Shown here: in pieces, positions 34,346 through 46,174 of the stretch
How the letters are laid out: every line of letters begins with the position of its first letter
How positions within the stretch are numbered: the stretch's first letter is position 1
Assembly (NCBI GenBank): GCA_022316685.1
Contig: JAKJHU010000373.1
Coordinates: 131,536 to 195,535, forward strand
Direction of reading: 5' to 3'
DNA from: Progne subis subis
Lineage: Eukaryota > Chordata > Aves > Passeriformes > Hirundinidae
DNA length: 64,000 bases
Notes under the pieces: model-generated
What the model was told of the DNA's origin: nothing
Database searches by the model: none
The model's input: the letters and a program-made list of their open reading frames with translations, nothing else
Made by a program: the position numbers and the translations under genes

Positions 34346-35760
34346 GCTCCTCCTCCTTGCCCAGAACAGGGAGCCCCACAGCCAGACACAGCAGCCCAGA
34401 TGTGCCCCCCTGGCCTGTGGTGCCTCTGGCAAGGGAGCAGCATGAGGCACTGCAGGAGGCTGCAGACAATTCCTGAAGCACTTGAAGGATGATCCTGCTC
34501 CCTAGGGGATGTTCCCATGGTGCCAGCTAAGGAACTGAAATGGGGAGTGGGGCCAGAGGGCCAGAGAGGAATGGGCAAGCAGAGATGGGCTGTTTGCAGG
34601 AGAGGGAACAGGGAGGGGCAAAATTAAGAAATTTGTAGCAGGAAGGGGAAAGAAAGCCAAAGTGAGGCAAAGGAAATGCTGAGGGCAGTTTGGGGGTGGC
34701 TGCCAGGCAGCCCTGGCTCTGAGCAACAACATCTGCAGTGGCACAGGAAACTCACAGCTCATGGGAACAAATTTTTTGGCTGACTTCAGAGACCACCACA
34801 AAGCTGAGTGGTTTCCCCGCTGTCCCCCAGTCCTTCCTGGCCCCAGGGGCTGATGGCACTTGTGCACCCTCAGGTTCATCTCCCCACACCAACACCACGG
34901 GGGTGCTCACACCTGCTCTGGGCAGTGCAAACAGGGGCTCCTGAGCCAGTGCTGCCGTGTCTGTGCCTGCAAGGATGTGGCACCTGTGTGAGCTGGGGGA
35001 GAGGCCAGGGCTGCAGAGGGGGGATGTTGTTGGCAGGTGCATGAGGACGCTCTGGGATGCTGCCCTGGGGTGTCCAGCGCAGTGGGGATGGATCAGCCCC
35101 TGCTCTGCTGCTCCTTCCCATCTCCCCCAGGCACCTTGCAGAGCTCCAGCCATGCTGTTTGCCCCCAGCCTGCCCACGGCCACCCTGGGGCTGCTCACGG
35201 GGCTTTTCTCTGCTGAGCATTGGCCTGGGTGTGTTCTGGAGAGAGCCTGGGCAAGGAGCCTGGAGCCCCCAGGCCCTGCCCTGAGGCGTCAGCACTGCCC
35301 CAGCAGTGCCCATGGCCTGTCCCTGCTGCAGCCCCGGCACTGCCACCCCCAGCACTGTGCCCGGCCCCGAGAGCACTCAGGCCCTACAGCAACAGCAGGG
35401 CCAGGAGGGCAGCGGGGCAGGGGCACGGGAGCAGCACTGGCAACACCAAGTGCTGCTGCTCCTGGGCACAGCTGCTGTGCCAGCACTGATCTGCCCCAGC
35501 TCTGCACACAGACATTGCTGCTGCAGCTCCAGAGAAGGGAACAAAAGGGAGATCTCTGCAGAAAACTTGGCTGAGAAATCCTGTATTTCCTTTAAAGCCA
35601 CCAAGAGTGCAGCCTCTCATTGAAACAGTCTGTGGCCACAGGGAAGGTGGAGAGAAACAAAATGAGAAATGGCGCAGACAAGGACATTTCTTTGTGGACA
35701 TATAAAAAGTAAAACAAATAACTAGGTCCTTCAAAATGAAACCAACCAGAAGTATCAAAA
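34346..35760. other. Duplicated flank, no gene
   Basis: To about 35270 it matches 49233-50049 (which lacks some 120-130 bp of it near 34340-34470). 35480-35640 is the reverse complement of 59560-59790 near the second receptor. No exon recognised. Confidence 0.6.
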
Positions 35761-35766
35761 ATGACT

Positions 35767-35772
35767 TTTATT
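35767..35772 (-). terminator. Polyadenylation signal of receptor A
   Basis: AATAAA on the minus strand, about 30 bases after the receptor stop codon. The paired receptor has the same signal at the same spacing. Confidence 0.65.
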
Positions 35773-35802
35773 ACAAGTGATTTGCAGAAATTGCCCAGCA
35801 GT

Positions 35803-36735
35803 TTAATGCTCCTGAAACCATCCAGTCATCAGTCTCCACACTGCAGCCTTGAGCTCCTGGTTCCTCAGACTGTAGATGAGGGGGTTCAGGGCTGGAGGCA
35901 CCACTGAGTACAGAACTGACAGGGCCAGATCCAGGGATGGGGAGGAGATGGAGGGTGGCTTCAGGTTAGCAAATGCACCAGTGGTGATGAATAGGGAGAC
36001 CACAGCAAGGTGAGGGAGGCAGGTGGAAAAGGCTTTGTGCCTTCCCTGCTCAGAGGGGATCCTCAGCACAGCCCTGAAGATCTGCACATAGGAGAAAACA
36101 ATGAACACAAAGCAACCTAATACCAAACAGACACTAACTGCAATGAGCCCAATTTTCCTGACGTAGGATTTGGAACAGGAGAGTTTGAGGATCTGTGGCA
36201 TTTCACAGAAGAACTGGCTTAGGGCACTGCCATGGCACAGGGGCAGGGAAAATGTATTGGCCGTGTGCAGCAGTGAATAGAGAAAGCCACTGGCCCAGGC
36301 AGCTGCTGCCATGTGGGCACAAGCTCTGCTGCCCAGGAGGGTCCCGTAGTGCAGGGGTTTGCAGATAGACACGTAGCGGTCGTAGCTCATGATGGTCAGG
36401 AGGGCAACCTCTGATCCAAGAAAGAAGATAAGTAGAAAAACTTGGGCAGCACATCCTTTGTAGGAGATGTTCCTGGTGTCCCAGAGGGAATTGTGCATGG
36501 CTTTGGGCACAGTGGTGAGGATGGAGCCCAGGTCGGTGAGGGCCAGGTTGAGCAGGAAGAAGAACATGGGCGTGTGCAGGAGGTGGCCGCAGGCTACGGC
36601 GCTGATGATGAGGCCGTTGGCCAGGAGGGCAGCCAGGGAGATGCCCAGGAAGAGGCAGAAGTGCAGGAGCTGCAGCTTCCGCGTGTCTGCCAATGCCAGC
36701 AGGAGGAAGTGGCTGATGGAGCTGCTGTTGGGCAT
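35803..36735 (-). CDS. Olfactory receptor A (OR14-like)
   Basis: A single-exon receptor of 310 residues, normal for the family. The start at 36735 is chosen because it gives the usual short N-terminus with a glycosylation site (MPNSSSIS); an in-frame ATG 47 codons upstream is outside the family length. Seven membrane segments fit, with PMFFFLLNLALTDLG (TM2), SYDRYVSICKPLHY (TM3 end), the cysteines of extracellular loop 2, KAFSTCLPHL (TM6) and PALNPLIYSLRN (TM7). TM1 has ANG in place of the usual GN. It would couple odour binding to Golf in olfactory neurons. Frame intact; family 14 assignment is by sequence style. Confidence 0.9.
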   Translation of the reverse strand: MPNSSSISHFLLLALADTRKLQLLHFCLFLGISLAALLANGLIISAVACGHLLHTPMFFFLLNLALTDLGSILTTVPKAMHNSLWDTRNISYKGCAAQVFLLIFFLGSEVALLTIMSYDRYVSICKPLHYGTLLGSRACAHMAAAAWASGFLYSLLHTANTFSLPLCHGSALSQFFCEMPQILKLSCSKSYVRKIGLIAVSVCLVLGCFVFIVFSYVQIFRAVLRIPSEQGRHKAFSTCLPHLAVVSLFITTGAFANLKPPSISSPSLDLALSVLYSVVPPALNPLIYSLRNQELKAAVWRLMTGWFQEH

Positions 36736-39659
36736 TTCTTCACTCTGGCCATGGAGTCCTGTTGGAGGAGGACACAGTGACAAGTCAGGGCAGACACGGC
36801 TGAGTAATACCCAAGTCCCTTTTCCCAGCCCTGCCGCTGATGCTCTGTGCCACCCAATTTTCCTTTTTTCTGGCACAGAGCCCTTCCTTCAGCCCTGTGC
36901 CTGGAGCTCTACTGGGATCTGGCCCCGTTGCTGTGACGAGCAGGGGCTCTGCCCATGGACACCAAGGGGTCAGCTCTGCTCTGCAGCACTGGGGTCATGG
37001 GAACAGGGACAGGGACCAGTCCTGGGGCTGGACTTCATCAGCCCAAACTGCTCCTGAGGCAGAGGAGCTTGGCAGCATCTCCTGTGCCAGGGCTAAGGAA
37101 CGGTGATGGCCAAAGGCAGCTGGAGAGGGTTTCCTGCTGTGCCCAGGGAAATCAGAGAGAACTGTGCAAGGCAAGAGCATTGGCTGTAACTCAGTGAAGG
37201 GTGAGGGGAGCTTCTCTGTGGCTCCATCTGTCCTCAGCTGCCCTTTCTGAGATCAAGGGCAGTCCCTGTGTTCCCCTGAAAATCAGCCTGACACAGCTGA
37301 GAGCAGAGGGAGCCACAGCAGAGCAAACTGACTCAGCCTTTCTCACAGTCTCAGCTCCACTCCTGGCCAAGGACACTCCTGTCCCCAGTGTCCCCTGGAG
37401 GCAGCTCACAGCTTGGATGGCATCCCCAGGACACACCCAGGGTCCTGTCCATGGCACTGCTGGAGGACAGTCGCCTCATTCCCAGCCTCCAGCCTGCCCT
37501 GCCCAGATCTCCCAGGGCAGAGGGAGCTGGTACCCCCCATTTGCAGTGACTTGGCATAGGGATCTGTAAATAAAGTAATCATGGAATAGTTTGGTCTGGA
37601 GAGGAGTTTCAATATTCCAGCACAGCTTGGTGGCACTTTCCCCCCACTGCCTGCCCAGGGCTCTGCTGCCTGGAGCTGTCCCTGCCTGCAGCTGCTTCCC
37701 TGTGCCCAGGGCTGGGCCCTGCCAGTGCTGCCAGAGCCCAGCCCAGCCCTGGGGGCTCAGCTCTGCCCTGCAGAGCCCTCCCAGCTCAGGCACTGCCCAG
37801 GGGCAGCTCTGGCTCTGCGGGCTCTGATGGCAACCTCAGAGCAACCCTGAGGAGGCTGGAAAAGTGACACTGGTGCTGCCTGCAAGGGACCCTCTGCTGA
37901 TTTCTGTCACTGCCTGGTTTATTAAGATCTGAGAGAAAATTGTTTTATTTTCCTCAACCTGAACTGAGACATTAATATCAATCTGCAATTTGTAACCCAG
38001 GCTACCCAGAGCAGTAGATTAAAAAAGCAGGATTTTTCCTTTTATGCAGCCCCTGCCTTGCTTTGCTCCCTGTACAATCTCCTTGGAAATGTTCTGGAGT
38101 TAAATGTCATGCTGGGAGCAGTCCTGAACAATGCAGCATCCTCACCTCTCAAGAAGAACATTTCCACTCTTTATCAGCTGTCTCCTTCCACCCAGATCTT
38201 GTCCCCCAGTGCTGGGAGCAGCTCCCAGGGCTGGCTAAGAGCTGTCCCTGGCAGGCAGCAGAGTCCCTGGCCCAGCACAGCGCCCTGGGTTGCAGGACCC
38301 TGCTCTGCAGGACAGCCCTGGGCACCCCTGGCTGCTCTCCACAAGAGATAATCAGAGAATGTACTCACAGAGTCTGTAGGCATTGGGATGTTGCAGCTTT
38401 AGGAGATCCCTGCAGGAGCTGCAGCTGCCTTGTCCTGCAGCCAGAGGTTCCTGCGCCAAGGGCTGGGAGTGATTCTCCTGCAGTCACTTCCCAGCTCCTT
38501 CCCAGCCCTGAGTGATTGAAGCTCTCTGTGCCTGTGTGCTGTGCCCAGGGGGGCTGCAGGCAGTGCCCCAGCCCTGCTGGGCTGGGAGAAGAGTTGCTCA
38601 TTAAGAGCAATGTGCTTTTAAGCTCCTCTTGGTTACCAGGAGCTGCCTCTGTGCCAGGAGCCCAGCCCAGCTCAGCAGCACAGATAAAGCACAAATATTT
38701 TAATTACCCTCGTGGGGCTTTGGTGCTGTTTACATCAGACTTACTCCCTCAGAGTGTGCTCAAAAAAATTCTCAAGAACTCACAGTCAGATTCAAAGTCC
38801 AAAGGTTCTTTAACTTTTAATGGGTCCCACTGAGGGACACAACTCATAGGAAAGTGTCCCCAGGTTCCAGTTAGAGCAGAACACTGCAAGCACTGTGGAC
38901 TGGTGAGGACAAACAAGGAAAAGGTGTCTTTGGGTGTTGAGCAAACCTGGATGTGTTTCAGGAATGCAAAGGGCCAAGGCCTGAGCCCCAGCCCCTGCCA
39001 AGGCAGATCCTGTCCCTCCCTCATTGCTCAGGGCTCTTCCCAGGGCACTGGGATGTGGGGATGTGCAATGCCAAGGGCAGCACCATGGGGCGGCCCCTGC
39101 CAGGCTGCTGAGCAGGGACAAGGAGGCAATGAGGCCCCTGGGCTGCAAGGGTCACTTGTCCCCTCCTGGCCTCAGTGCCAGGAACAGCAGCCATGGCCAA
39201 AGTGCTGCAGGAGTTGGCTGTGTCAGGGCCTTTCAGCTGCTGCCCACCCCTGTGCCCTCTCCAGCCCAGGCTGTCCTACGGTGCCCATGCCCTGTGCCTC
39301 TGTCCCTGCAGGCTGTCGTCATCCCCCGGCTGCCCCACCTCGCTGGCCCCTTCCTTTGCTGACAGCTCTGCGTCCTGCCTGCCTCTGCCTGGGCACACAG
39401 AGCCTTGGGCTGCTCCAGACTCCTTCTGGGGGATGTGTTGTACCACAGCCCTGCCCTGGGAGGGAAATTCCTTTCTCCTGGTGTCCAGTCTGGACTTCTC
39501 CAGCTGCCCTCTGCAGAATTTTTTTATTTCTCTCTCTCTTTTCTGCCTTGTCAAAATGATCCCCCATCTCTGAAATCACCCTTCAAGCACTCCCAGGGCT
39601 CTCGTCCCCTGTCCTCTGTCTCCACTCCACTGAGCACAGAGCTCCTTTGTCCCTACACT
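36736..39659. other. Upstream of receptor A, no gene
   Basis: Part of it is inverted-duplicate sequence: the region before the receptor resembles that before receptor B, and 38180-38290 resembles about 55980-56090 in reverse. The rest is single copy. Receptors often have 5' non-coding exons here, but none can be fixed. Confidence 0.5.
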
Positions 39660-40479
39660 GTGGCCAAGGGCTTGAGACCATGGGTACCTGGAAAAGAAGG
39701 ACGGTTCCTTTCTGTAGGAAAGAAACCACAGAACCTCATTGTTTTGAAGGCAGATGAGAGGCACTCACCAGAGGCCAAGGCAAGCCAGACCATTTGGCCT
39801 TGCAGCTTTTTTTCTGAGAGCAACCCTTGCATATATGAGGAGTTTGGAGGTGGATTTCCATTTGAACCATGGGTGCCTGTACCAGAGTGACAATTCTCCA
39901 CAGGAAGGAAAGGGCCAAGCCCCAGTGTTTCAAAGACTGATTAGAGGGGGCCTCAAAGAGGCCGAGACCCGCTAGACCTTTTTTCCTGGCTGCTTTTTTC
40001 TGGTAGCAATCCTTGGATAGATGGAATTTGGGAGGCCCAATCCCAATTTTGTCCATGGGTGTCTGGACAAGAAGGGCAGTTCTTTTCCATAGGAAGAGCC
40101 CCTAGTGTTTCAAAGGCAGATGAGAGCTGGCCCTCAGGAAGCCAGGGGACCCAAAACACTCCTGGCAGCCTTTTTTCTGGAAGCTATCCTTTGATATGTG
40201 TAATTTTGGAGGCAGAGTCCCGATTTATGCCATGGACACCTGGATTTGAAAGATGTTTTTTTCCATGGCAAGAAAACCATGCCCCCCCAGTGTTTGAAGG
40301 CAGGTGAGAGGTGGACCCCTAGAGGCCAAGACCATCCAGAGCTGTCTGTCCTGGCAGGTTTCATCCGGGAACAATCCTTGGATATATTAAAATATAGAGA
40401 TAGAATCCCAATTTTGGTCATGGCCCCCTGCAGGAGAAGGACAGTTCTTTTGCACAGGAAGGAAAGCACAGAATTCCAG
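39660..40479 (+). repeat. Satellite, about 185-bp unit, four-plus units
   Basis: Units begin near 39677, 39866, 40049, 40227 and 40417, each with a CCATGG box, a CTGGA-AGAAGGACAGTTCTTTT-like stretch and GGAAG, then a variable body with GTTT.AAGGCAGATGAGAGG. Spacing is 178-190 bp. The last unit is cut by the ERVK-like LTR at 40480. Confidence 0.85.
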
Positions 40480-40867
40480 TGTCACCCTGGTTTTTCTGAG
40501 TTTTTTAAAGCCTTTTGATTTTTCATAAGATGGAGTCAGACTTTTTAGCTACTGTACAATATTAGGAGCAGTTTCTGCCTTTTCTCACACACGTAACATA
40601 AACAAATCTTTTGTTTTTCATTCTCTGTCCTTTGTTTGCTTATTTCTAACCTGAAAACAATTGTAACTGACAGTTGGTCTGGCCATTGGGCTGGGAGGTG
40701 AAAACTCCAGAAGCCAATCCACAGCCAGACCCACAAATGTATAAAAAGTAAGAAATAAACAGGCAGGGGGCTCTCGGCCTTGGCTCAGCCTTGGGCTCTC
40801 TCAGAGGAACTCTCTGCCCTGCAAAATCTCTTGTCTCCGTGTGATTGCTTTGCGTGTCCCGATCACA
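40480..40867 (+). repeat. 5' LTR of the second ERVK-like provirus
   Basis: Starts TGTCACCCTGG, ends GATCACA, 388 bp, with the same closely spaced TATAAAA and AATAAA as the copy at 2334-2714. The left edge abuts the satellite. Confidence 0.88.
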
Positions 40868-40869
40868 AG

Positions 40870-40887
40870 TGGTGACCCTTCGACGTG
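40870..40887 (+). other. Primer-binding site, tRNA-Trp-like
   Basis: TGGTGACCCTTCGACGTG, two bases after the LTR, resembles the tryptophan-tRNA primer site known from avian alpharetroviruses, with a small internal difference (TT where one C is usual). Confidence 0.7.
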
Positions 40888-40944
40888 TGGGAGAAACAGT
40901 CTGGTGAGGTTTTCCTTCCCCTCTTTCCCTGCTGTGTGCCTGCC

Positions 40945-42739
40945 ATGCAGGACGCTCTGGTATTGGAGCTTTGGGGTGACCTCTTGCAGCGGAAACACGT
41001 TGAGGTCTCCCGGGAGGGGCTTCAGCATCTGCTCACGTGGGGCAGACAGAGTGGGTTCTTTCCCACTCCAAATGCTGTGTTCAGTCGGCAGGTGTGGTTC
41101 CTCCTGGGGGAACGTCTGATGGACACCCTTGAAATAGAATATGATGAGGAGGTTGCACACTTGCTGCTGCAGTGGAAGTTATTTGAGAGGGCTGTGTGGA
41201 GGCCGACCCCCCCCAGCTCGCAGACCTCGCAGGCTGACTCCCCAATTTCGAAGCTGGACGGGGGGCTGGAGGGGGGCGGGGTCATTATATCAGACCCAGA
41301 AGTATTGTCTGAGCCCGAACTTCAGCTCCCTTGTGAGACGGACTCAACCCCTCCCTCCCCAGTGGCTGCGCCGGGTAGCTTTTTCCCCTCGTGCTCCGGC
41401 GCTGATCTCCGAGGCGAGGGGCACGTCCCTACCCCGTCAGCGCTGCTTGGGCAGCGGGGTCGGCGGGACCCTGCCGAGCCCGGTGCTGGTCCCACCTGTC
41501 CCTGTGCCGCGGAGCCGCTGGAGTGGGGCAGGGCCGCCTCCCCTCCATGCCTTTCCAGCTTAGTTGGAGGAGGACGGCCCGGGGGTGTGGCCCTCACTGT
41601 CGTTTGACCAGGATTCAGTCACTGTGTGGTGTCTGTGCTGCCGCACGACCATCACTTATCCGATGGAGTCGGGTGAAGAGGAGCACCCCGCCCTGCCACC
41701 TGGGCCAGGGCCGGAGGGGGTGCGTTGGCCGCTTCTGTCCACACACCGCCTGCTGAGGGAGCGTGGGGCGGGGACGCTGCCGGAGGCAAGGTCCTGGTCG
41801 GTCCTTTGATGGATGCCGCCCCCATGGGCAGGCTGACGACTCTGCTCTGCTCGGGGGTGGTGGTGCCTGGAGGCCTCCGCCCCCCCGCAGGGACTCTTCT
41901 CAGAGGGGTCCCGGACACTCCGCTTACCGCACCAGCCCCGTGGGCTGTGGCTGGGGGCAGTACTCACAGGCCGAGGAGGGACTCTGGCACTGCCAGCTGT
42001 GATGGGCTGCTGGCAGGGGATGGTGTGACCCCAGCAGTGGCCAAGGTGCTGTCGCTGTCTCCACCTCAATACAGCCCGAGCTCCCCAGCTACGCCGGGAT
42101 GTGTGCCTGCTGCGGAGCCCTTTGACCGGTCTCCGGCGGCCGGTACCACGGCGCTGCTGCCGGGCTCCAGCCCTACCACAGATGCAGCGGGCCCGGCACC
42201 AGCGGCTGGTCCGGCCCTGCCTCTGCTTCCCGCTGTGAGTGTTACGGTGGTGGCAGGCGCTGAGGTGTTTAAGTTCAGCGCGAATGGGGACACAGCCGGA
42301 ATGTGGCTGGTCTTTGACAAGAGCAAAGGGCCCCACGCTGTTGGCTCTTCCTCCACAGCCTGGACGCTCTCCGCCTGTCAGGTGGCCGTACGCCCGAGAG
42401 ACTGCGGGCAATTCTGCAGGGAGGTAAAAGCTAAGGCTGAAGGAATGAACGGTGGTGCTAATGCTGGTGCTGGACATACAGTGTCTGGTGTTCAGCCGGT
42501 CCCCAGCCGAGTGCCTGCCTCTGACCCTCTGGGGCCCACAGGGCAGGATATGGCAGGTGCTGCTGCTTCATCTGAGGGTCTTCAGGCCTTCCCTGTCCTT
42601 CAGGGTGCTACTCATAACACCTATCAACCCTTGGTTTGGCAGGCTTTGACAGAACTGCGTGATGCAGTCAGAAAGTATAGGCTGGGCTCAGCCGAGGTGA
42701 TGCAGGTTCTCCGTTATTTTAATGCCAGTCTTTTGACGC
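40945..42739 (+). pseudogene. gag: ERVK-like gag, disrupted and truncated
   Basis: The start at 40945 gives the matrix-like N-terminus MQDALVLELWGDLLQ; the open frame begins earlier but in the leader. The frame meets TGA at 41605-41607 and again at 41674-41676, then stays open. A frame open across that gap (41564-41809) looks more protein-like, so a pair of compensating frameshifts is an alternative to two stops. Pro/Ala-rich sequence follows, then the start of capsid (AFPVLQ, then QPLVWQALTELRDAVRKYRL). The gene ends there at the ERVL insertion. Codons after 42740 belong to the ERVL LTR and are not gag. Confidence 0.82.
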
Positions 42740-43393
42740 TGTGGTGGTTTCAGGCAGATTTTGGGAGAAATCCTCCCAAGGGGCCCCTCTCCCCTCCCCC
42801 AACCGGTTCAGGAAAAAACTTCCTCAGAGAGAAGTGGAAAAAACCTGTTTATTACACAGGCAAAGCACTCCCAGCACAATACCCGATGACAAGAGCTTCA
42901 TGCCGCTTACGGAGGGATAACAAACTTAAAGAAAGTCTCTCCTCTTGAAGATTGTCAGTGTGCTCCACCACTCTCTCTCCGCTGACGTTGGAAAAAAAAA
43001 GATGTGCAGGGCTGGTCTTGGTGGTCTCGGTGGGGTGGGTCCCCTGTGGAGGCCCCCCGGTGCTTCCCCAGGTCCTCAGTCCGGAGAGGTTAGAACAGTA
43101 CCGGGGAGAGGGCAGAAAAAAAAAGAAAAAAAGGAAAGAAGAAAAGGAAAAAAAAGAAGAAAGCAAAAAAAGCAAAAAGCTTCAGCTATTCTACAGCATC
43201 TAACACTATGCTAGCACTAAACTAAACTAACTGCCCGAGAAAAACAACAGAGCTTCTTCAGTCTCGCCGAGTTCCAGCTCCCCCGCTTCAAGGTCACTCG
43301 GATGAGCAGAGTTTTCCTGGGGAAAAACAAACCGTGCTTGCCCTCCCCCCTACACCCAACAGACGATTGGGGATACACAGTCACCCCAGGACA
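42740..43393 (-). repeat. 3' LTR of the ERVL provirus
   Basis: 654 bp, the reverse complement of the solo LTR at 25574-26218. It is preceded on the minus strand by a purine-rich GGGGATAAGGGGTGGAAGA polypurine tract. Contains the AATAAA signal (about 42850) and a long A/G-rich tract (43110-43180). Confidence 0.9.
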
Positions 43394-43726
43394 TCTTCCA
43401 CCCCTTATCCCCATATCGTTGACTTACAGACAGAACCAATGTATATTCCACATAAAACTTCCATCCATTCTCCCCACAAAAAAACAATACAAGCAATACC
43501 TGTCATGCTCCTGTCATGTTCCACACTGAGCCACTGAATCCAGGCCCCAGGCTGCAGGGCAGCAGGATTCCTCTCTCACTTACTCATACCTTCAACACTT
43601 GCTCATACCTTCAACACTTAACACATACCCTCTCACTTACACATTTCCTTCTATTTCATTCTGCATGGTTTAATGTACAGACAATGGCAATAGCATTCAG
43701 CAAACAGTGATGTTTACAAATTATGC
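43394..43726 (-). other. ERVL 3' non-coding region
   Basis: About 330 bp between the pol stop and LTR. It holds a short repeated CTTACTCATACCTTCAACACT-like phrase (43580-43620) and no open frame of note. Confidence 0.6.
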
Positions 43727-45040
43727 TCACCCAACAATCAGATCTCCCTGAGGTACACATCGAGTTGTTCCATCTTTCTGCATTATCCACCATGTGCAAC
43801 CTGGTCCCTGAGCAAAGACAACCCCACGAATGGGTTTGTCTGTACTTGAGGCAGACCTGATCCACACTGTCTTCCCTAACAGACCTCTGACATGCACCAC
43901 TGGGACTTTATCTCCATCTGTTGTATGCAGAGGCTCAGCCTGGGCGGGTCCTGCTCGGTTGGTGGAGCCTCGGGTGTTGACCAACCAGGTGGCCTTTGCT
44001 AAGTGCTGCTCCCAATTCTTGAAAGATCCCTCCCCCAATGCTTTCAATTGGGTTTTTAACAATGCATTGTGCCTCTCCACTTTGCCTGCAGCGGGTGCAT
44101 GATAAGGAATATGGTACCCCCACTCAATGTCATGTTCTCTAGCCCAGGTGTTTATAAGGCTGTTCTTGAAATGAGTCCCGTTGTCAGACTCAATCCTCTC
44201 AGGGGTACCATGTCTCCACAGGACTTGCTTCTCTAGGCCCAGGATGGTGTCCCGGGCAGTAGCGTGAGGCACAGGGTAGGTCTCCAGCCACCCCGTGGTG
44301 GCTTCCACCATGGTCAGCACACAGCGCTTGCCTTGGCGGGTTTGGGGAAGGGTGATGTAGTCAATCTGCCAGGCTTCCCCATACTTATATTTGGACCATC
44401 GCCCGCCATACCATAGGGGCTTCACCCGCTTGGCCTGTTTGATGGTAGCACACGTCTCACAGTCATGGATAACCTGAGAAATACTGTCCATGGTTAGATC
44501 CACCCCTCGGTCTTGGGCCCACTTATAGGTGGCATCTCTGCTCTGGTGACCTGAGGCATCATGGGCCCATCGAGCTAGGAACAACTCTCCCTTGTGTTCC
44601 CAATCTAAATCAATCTTTGACACTTCTATTTTTGCTGCCCGATCTACCTGCTCGTTGTTTCGATGCTCTTCATTAGCTCTACTCTTGGGGATGTGGGCAT
44701 CTACGTGGCGGACTTTCACAGGTAGTCTCCCTACCCTGGTAGCAATGTCTTTCCACTCCTCAGCAGCCCAAATTGGTTTCCCTCCACGCTGCCAATTAGC
44801 CTCTTTCCACCTCTTCAGCCATCCCCACAGAGCATTGGCTACCATCCATGAATCAGTATAGAGGTAGAGCCTCGGCCACCCCTCTCTTTCAGCAATATCC
44901 AAGGCCAATTGAACAGCCTTGAGTTCTGCAAGTTGACTTGATCCACCCTCTCCTTCAGTGGCCTCAGCAACCTGTCGTGTGGGACTCCACACGGCTGCTT
45001 TCCACTTCGAATACGAATCTGCCGCCGTCCATCTTGCCAC
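43727..45040 (-). pseudogene. pol: ERVL pol: partial RNase H and integrase
   Basis: RNase H is incomplete: the Glu of ELKAVQLAL, the Asp of YTDSWMVANAL and the Asp of NEQVDRAA are present, but the part with the first catalytic Asp is missing. Integrase has a zinc site (HDASGH, CETC), Asp (WQIDYITLP), Asp (ESDNGTHF) and Glu (GKVERHNALLK), and a C-terminal domain ending QGDLIVG. The first 20 or so codons overlap the reverse transcriptase frame at the scar of an internal deletion. Catalytic residues of integrase are intact, but the polyprotein is not. Confidence 0.87.
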
Positions 45041-46071
45041 TTTACTCCCAGGAACTGGATCTCTCGGGCAGGTCCCTTGACCTTGCTCTGCTTGATGGCA
45101 ACACCAGCTTTCAGGAGAATTTGGATGATCTTCTCTCCCTTCTCAAGCACTTCCATTGCCGTGTTCCCCCACACAATGATGTCATCGATATACTGTAGGT
45201 GCTCCGGAGCCTCACCCTTTTCCAGTGCAGCTTGGATCAGTCCATGGCAGATGGTAGGACTGTGCTTCCACCCCTGGGGCAGTCGGTTCCAGGTGTACTG
45301 CACGCCCCTCCATGTGAAGGCAAACTGAGGCCTGCATTCTGCTGCCAAAGGAATGGAGAAAAATGCATTGGCAATGTCAATTGTGGCGTACCATTTTGCT
45401 GCCTTGGACTCCAGCTCATACTGGAGCTCCAACATGTCTGGCACAGCAGCACTCAGTGGTGGTGTCACCTCATTCAATGCACGGTAGTCCACAGTCAATC
45501 TCCATTCTCCTTCAGATTTGCACACAGGCCAAATGGGGCTGTTGAAGGGTGAGTGGGTTTTGCTGACCACCCCTTGGCTCTCCAGCTCTTGAATCATCTT
45601 ATGAATGGGAATCACAGCATCTCGAGTGGTTCTATACTGTCGGCGGTGTACTATAGAAGTGGCAATTGGTACTCGTTGTTCTTGTACTTTCAAGAGTCCT
45701 ACTGCAGAGGGATTCTCGGACAGTCCAGGCAAGGTGTTCAATTGCCGGATGCCCTCTGTTACTACAGCCGCTATCCCGAATGCCCACCTGAGTCCTTTCG
45801 GGTCTTTGAAATACCCACTTCGGAGGAAGTCTATGCCCAAAATACATGGGGCCTCTGGGCCAGTCACAATAGGGTGTTTCTCCCACTCCTTTCCAGTTAG
45901 GCTCACATCTGCTTCTACCACAGTAAAATCCTGTGATCCCCCCGTCACACCAGCAATAGAGACAGATTCTGCCCCTACCTGTCTTGATGGCATTAATGTG
46001 CACTGCGCACCAGTATCAACCGAGGCCTCATATTTTTGTGGTTCTGATGTGCCAGGCCAACGAATCCACAC
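44839..46071 (-). pseudogene. pol: ERVL pol: protease and reverse transcriptase
   Basis: The frame is open upstream to a TAG near 46110; the first codon listed is GTG, so this is not a natural start. Protease has VDTGAQCTLM. Reverse transcriptase has LTVDYRALNE, DIANAFFSIPL, RLPQGWKHSPTICH and YIDDIIVWG (about 45181-45192). It stops being homologous after FLGVKWQDGRRQI near 45015, where the thumb and connection are deleted, and runs on in a wrong frame to 44839. Gag ends in a different frame, so a frameshift or other recoding links gag and pol, or the junction is damaged. Confidence 0.87.
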
Positions 46072-46174
46072 AGTCCAAAATACGCTGTTTTCCCTAGCCT
46101 CTACCTGGCTAGAGGCAGGGCCCCTCTAAGCCTGGTTATCCTTCTTTCCTTGAGCATATGCCTTAGAGGTTCCT

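Larger units (their letters stand above)
40480..42739 (+). mobile_element. ERVK-like provirus, 5' part (LTR and gag)
   Basis: Consists of a 5' LTR, primer site, leader and a damaged gag that is cut off in capsid at 42739 by the ERVL 3' LTR. No continuation is found beyond the ERVL element, so the 3' part has been lost from this locus. Same family as the element at 1-2714. Confidence 0.88.

Noticed and set aside
36736..36876. Upstream ATG that would give receptor A 47 extra residues
   Set aside because: Olfactory receptors start just before a short glycosylated N-terminus, and receptor B has the same start at 58515.
42740..42948. Apparent continuation of the ERVK-like gag frame
   Set aside because: These codons are the antisense of the ERVL LTR; gag homology ends at 42739.
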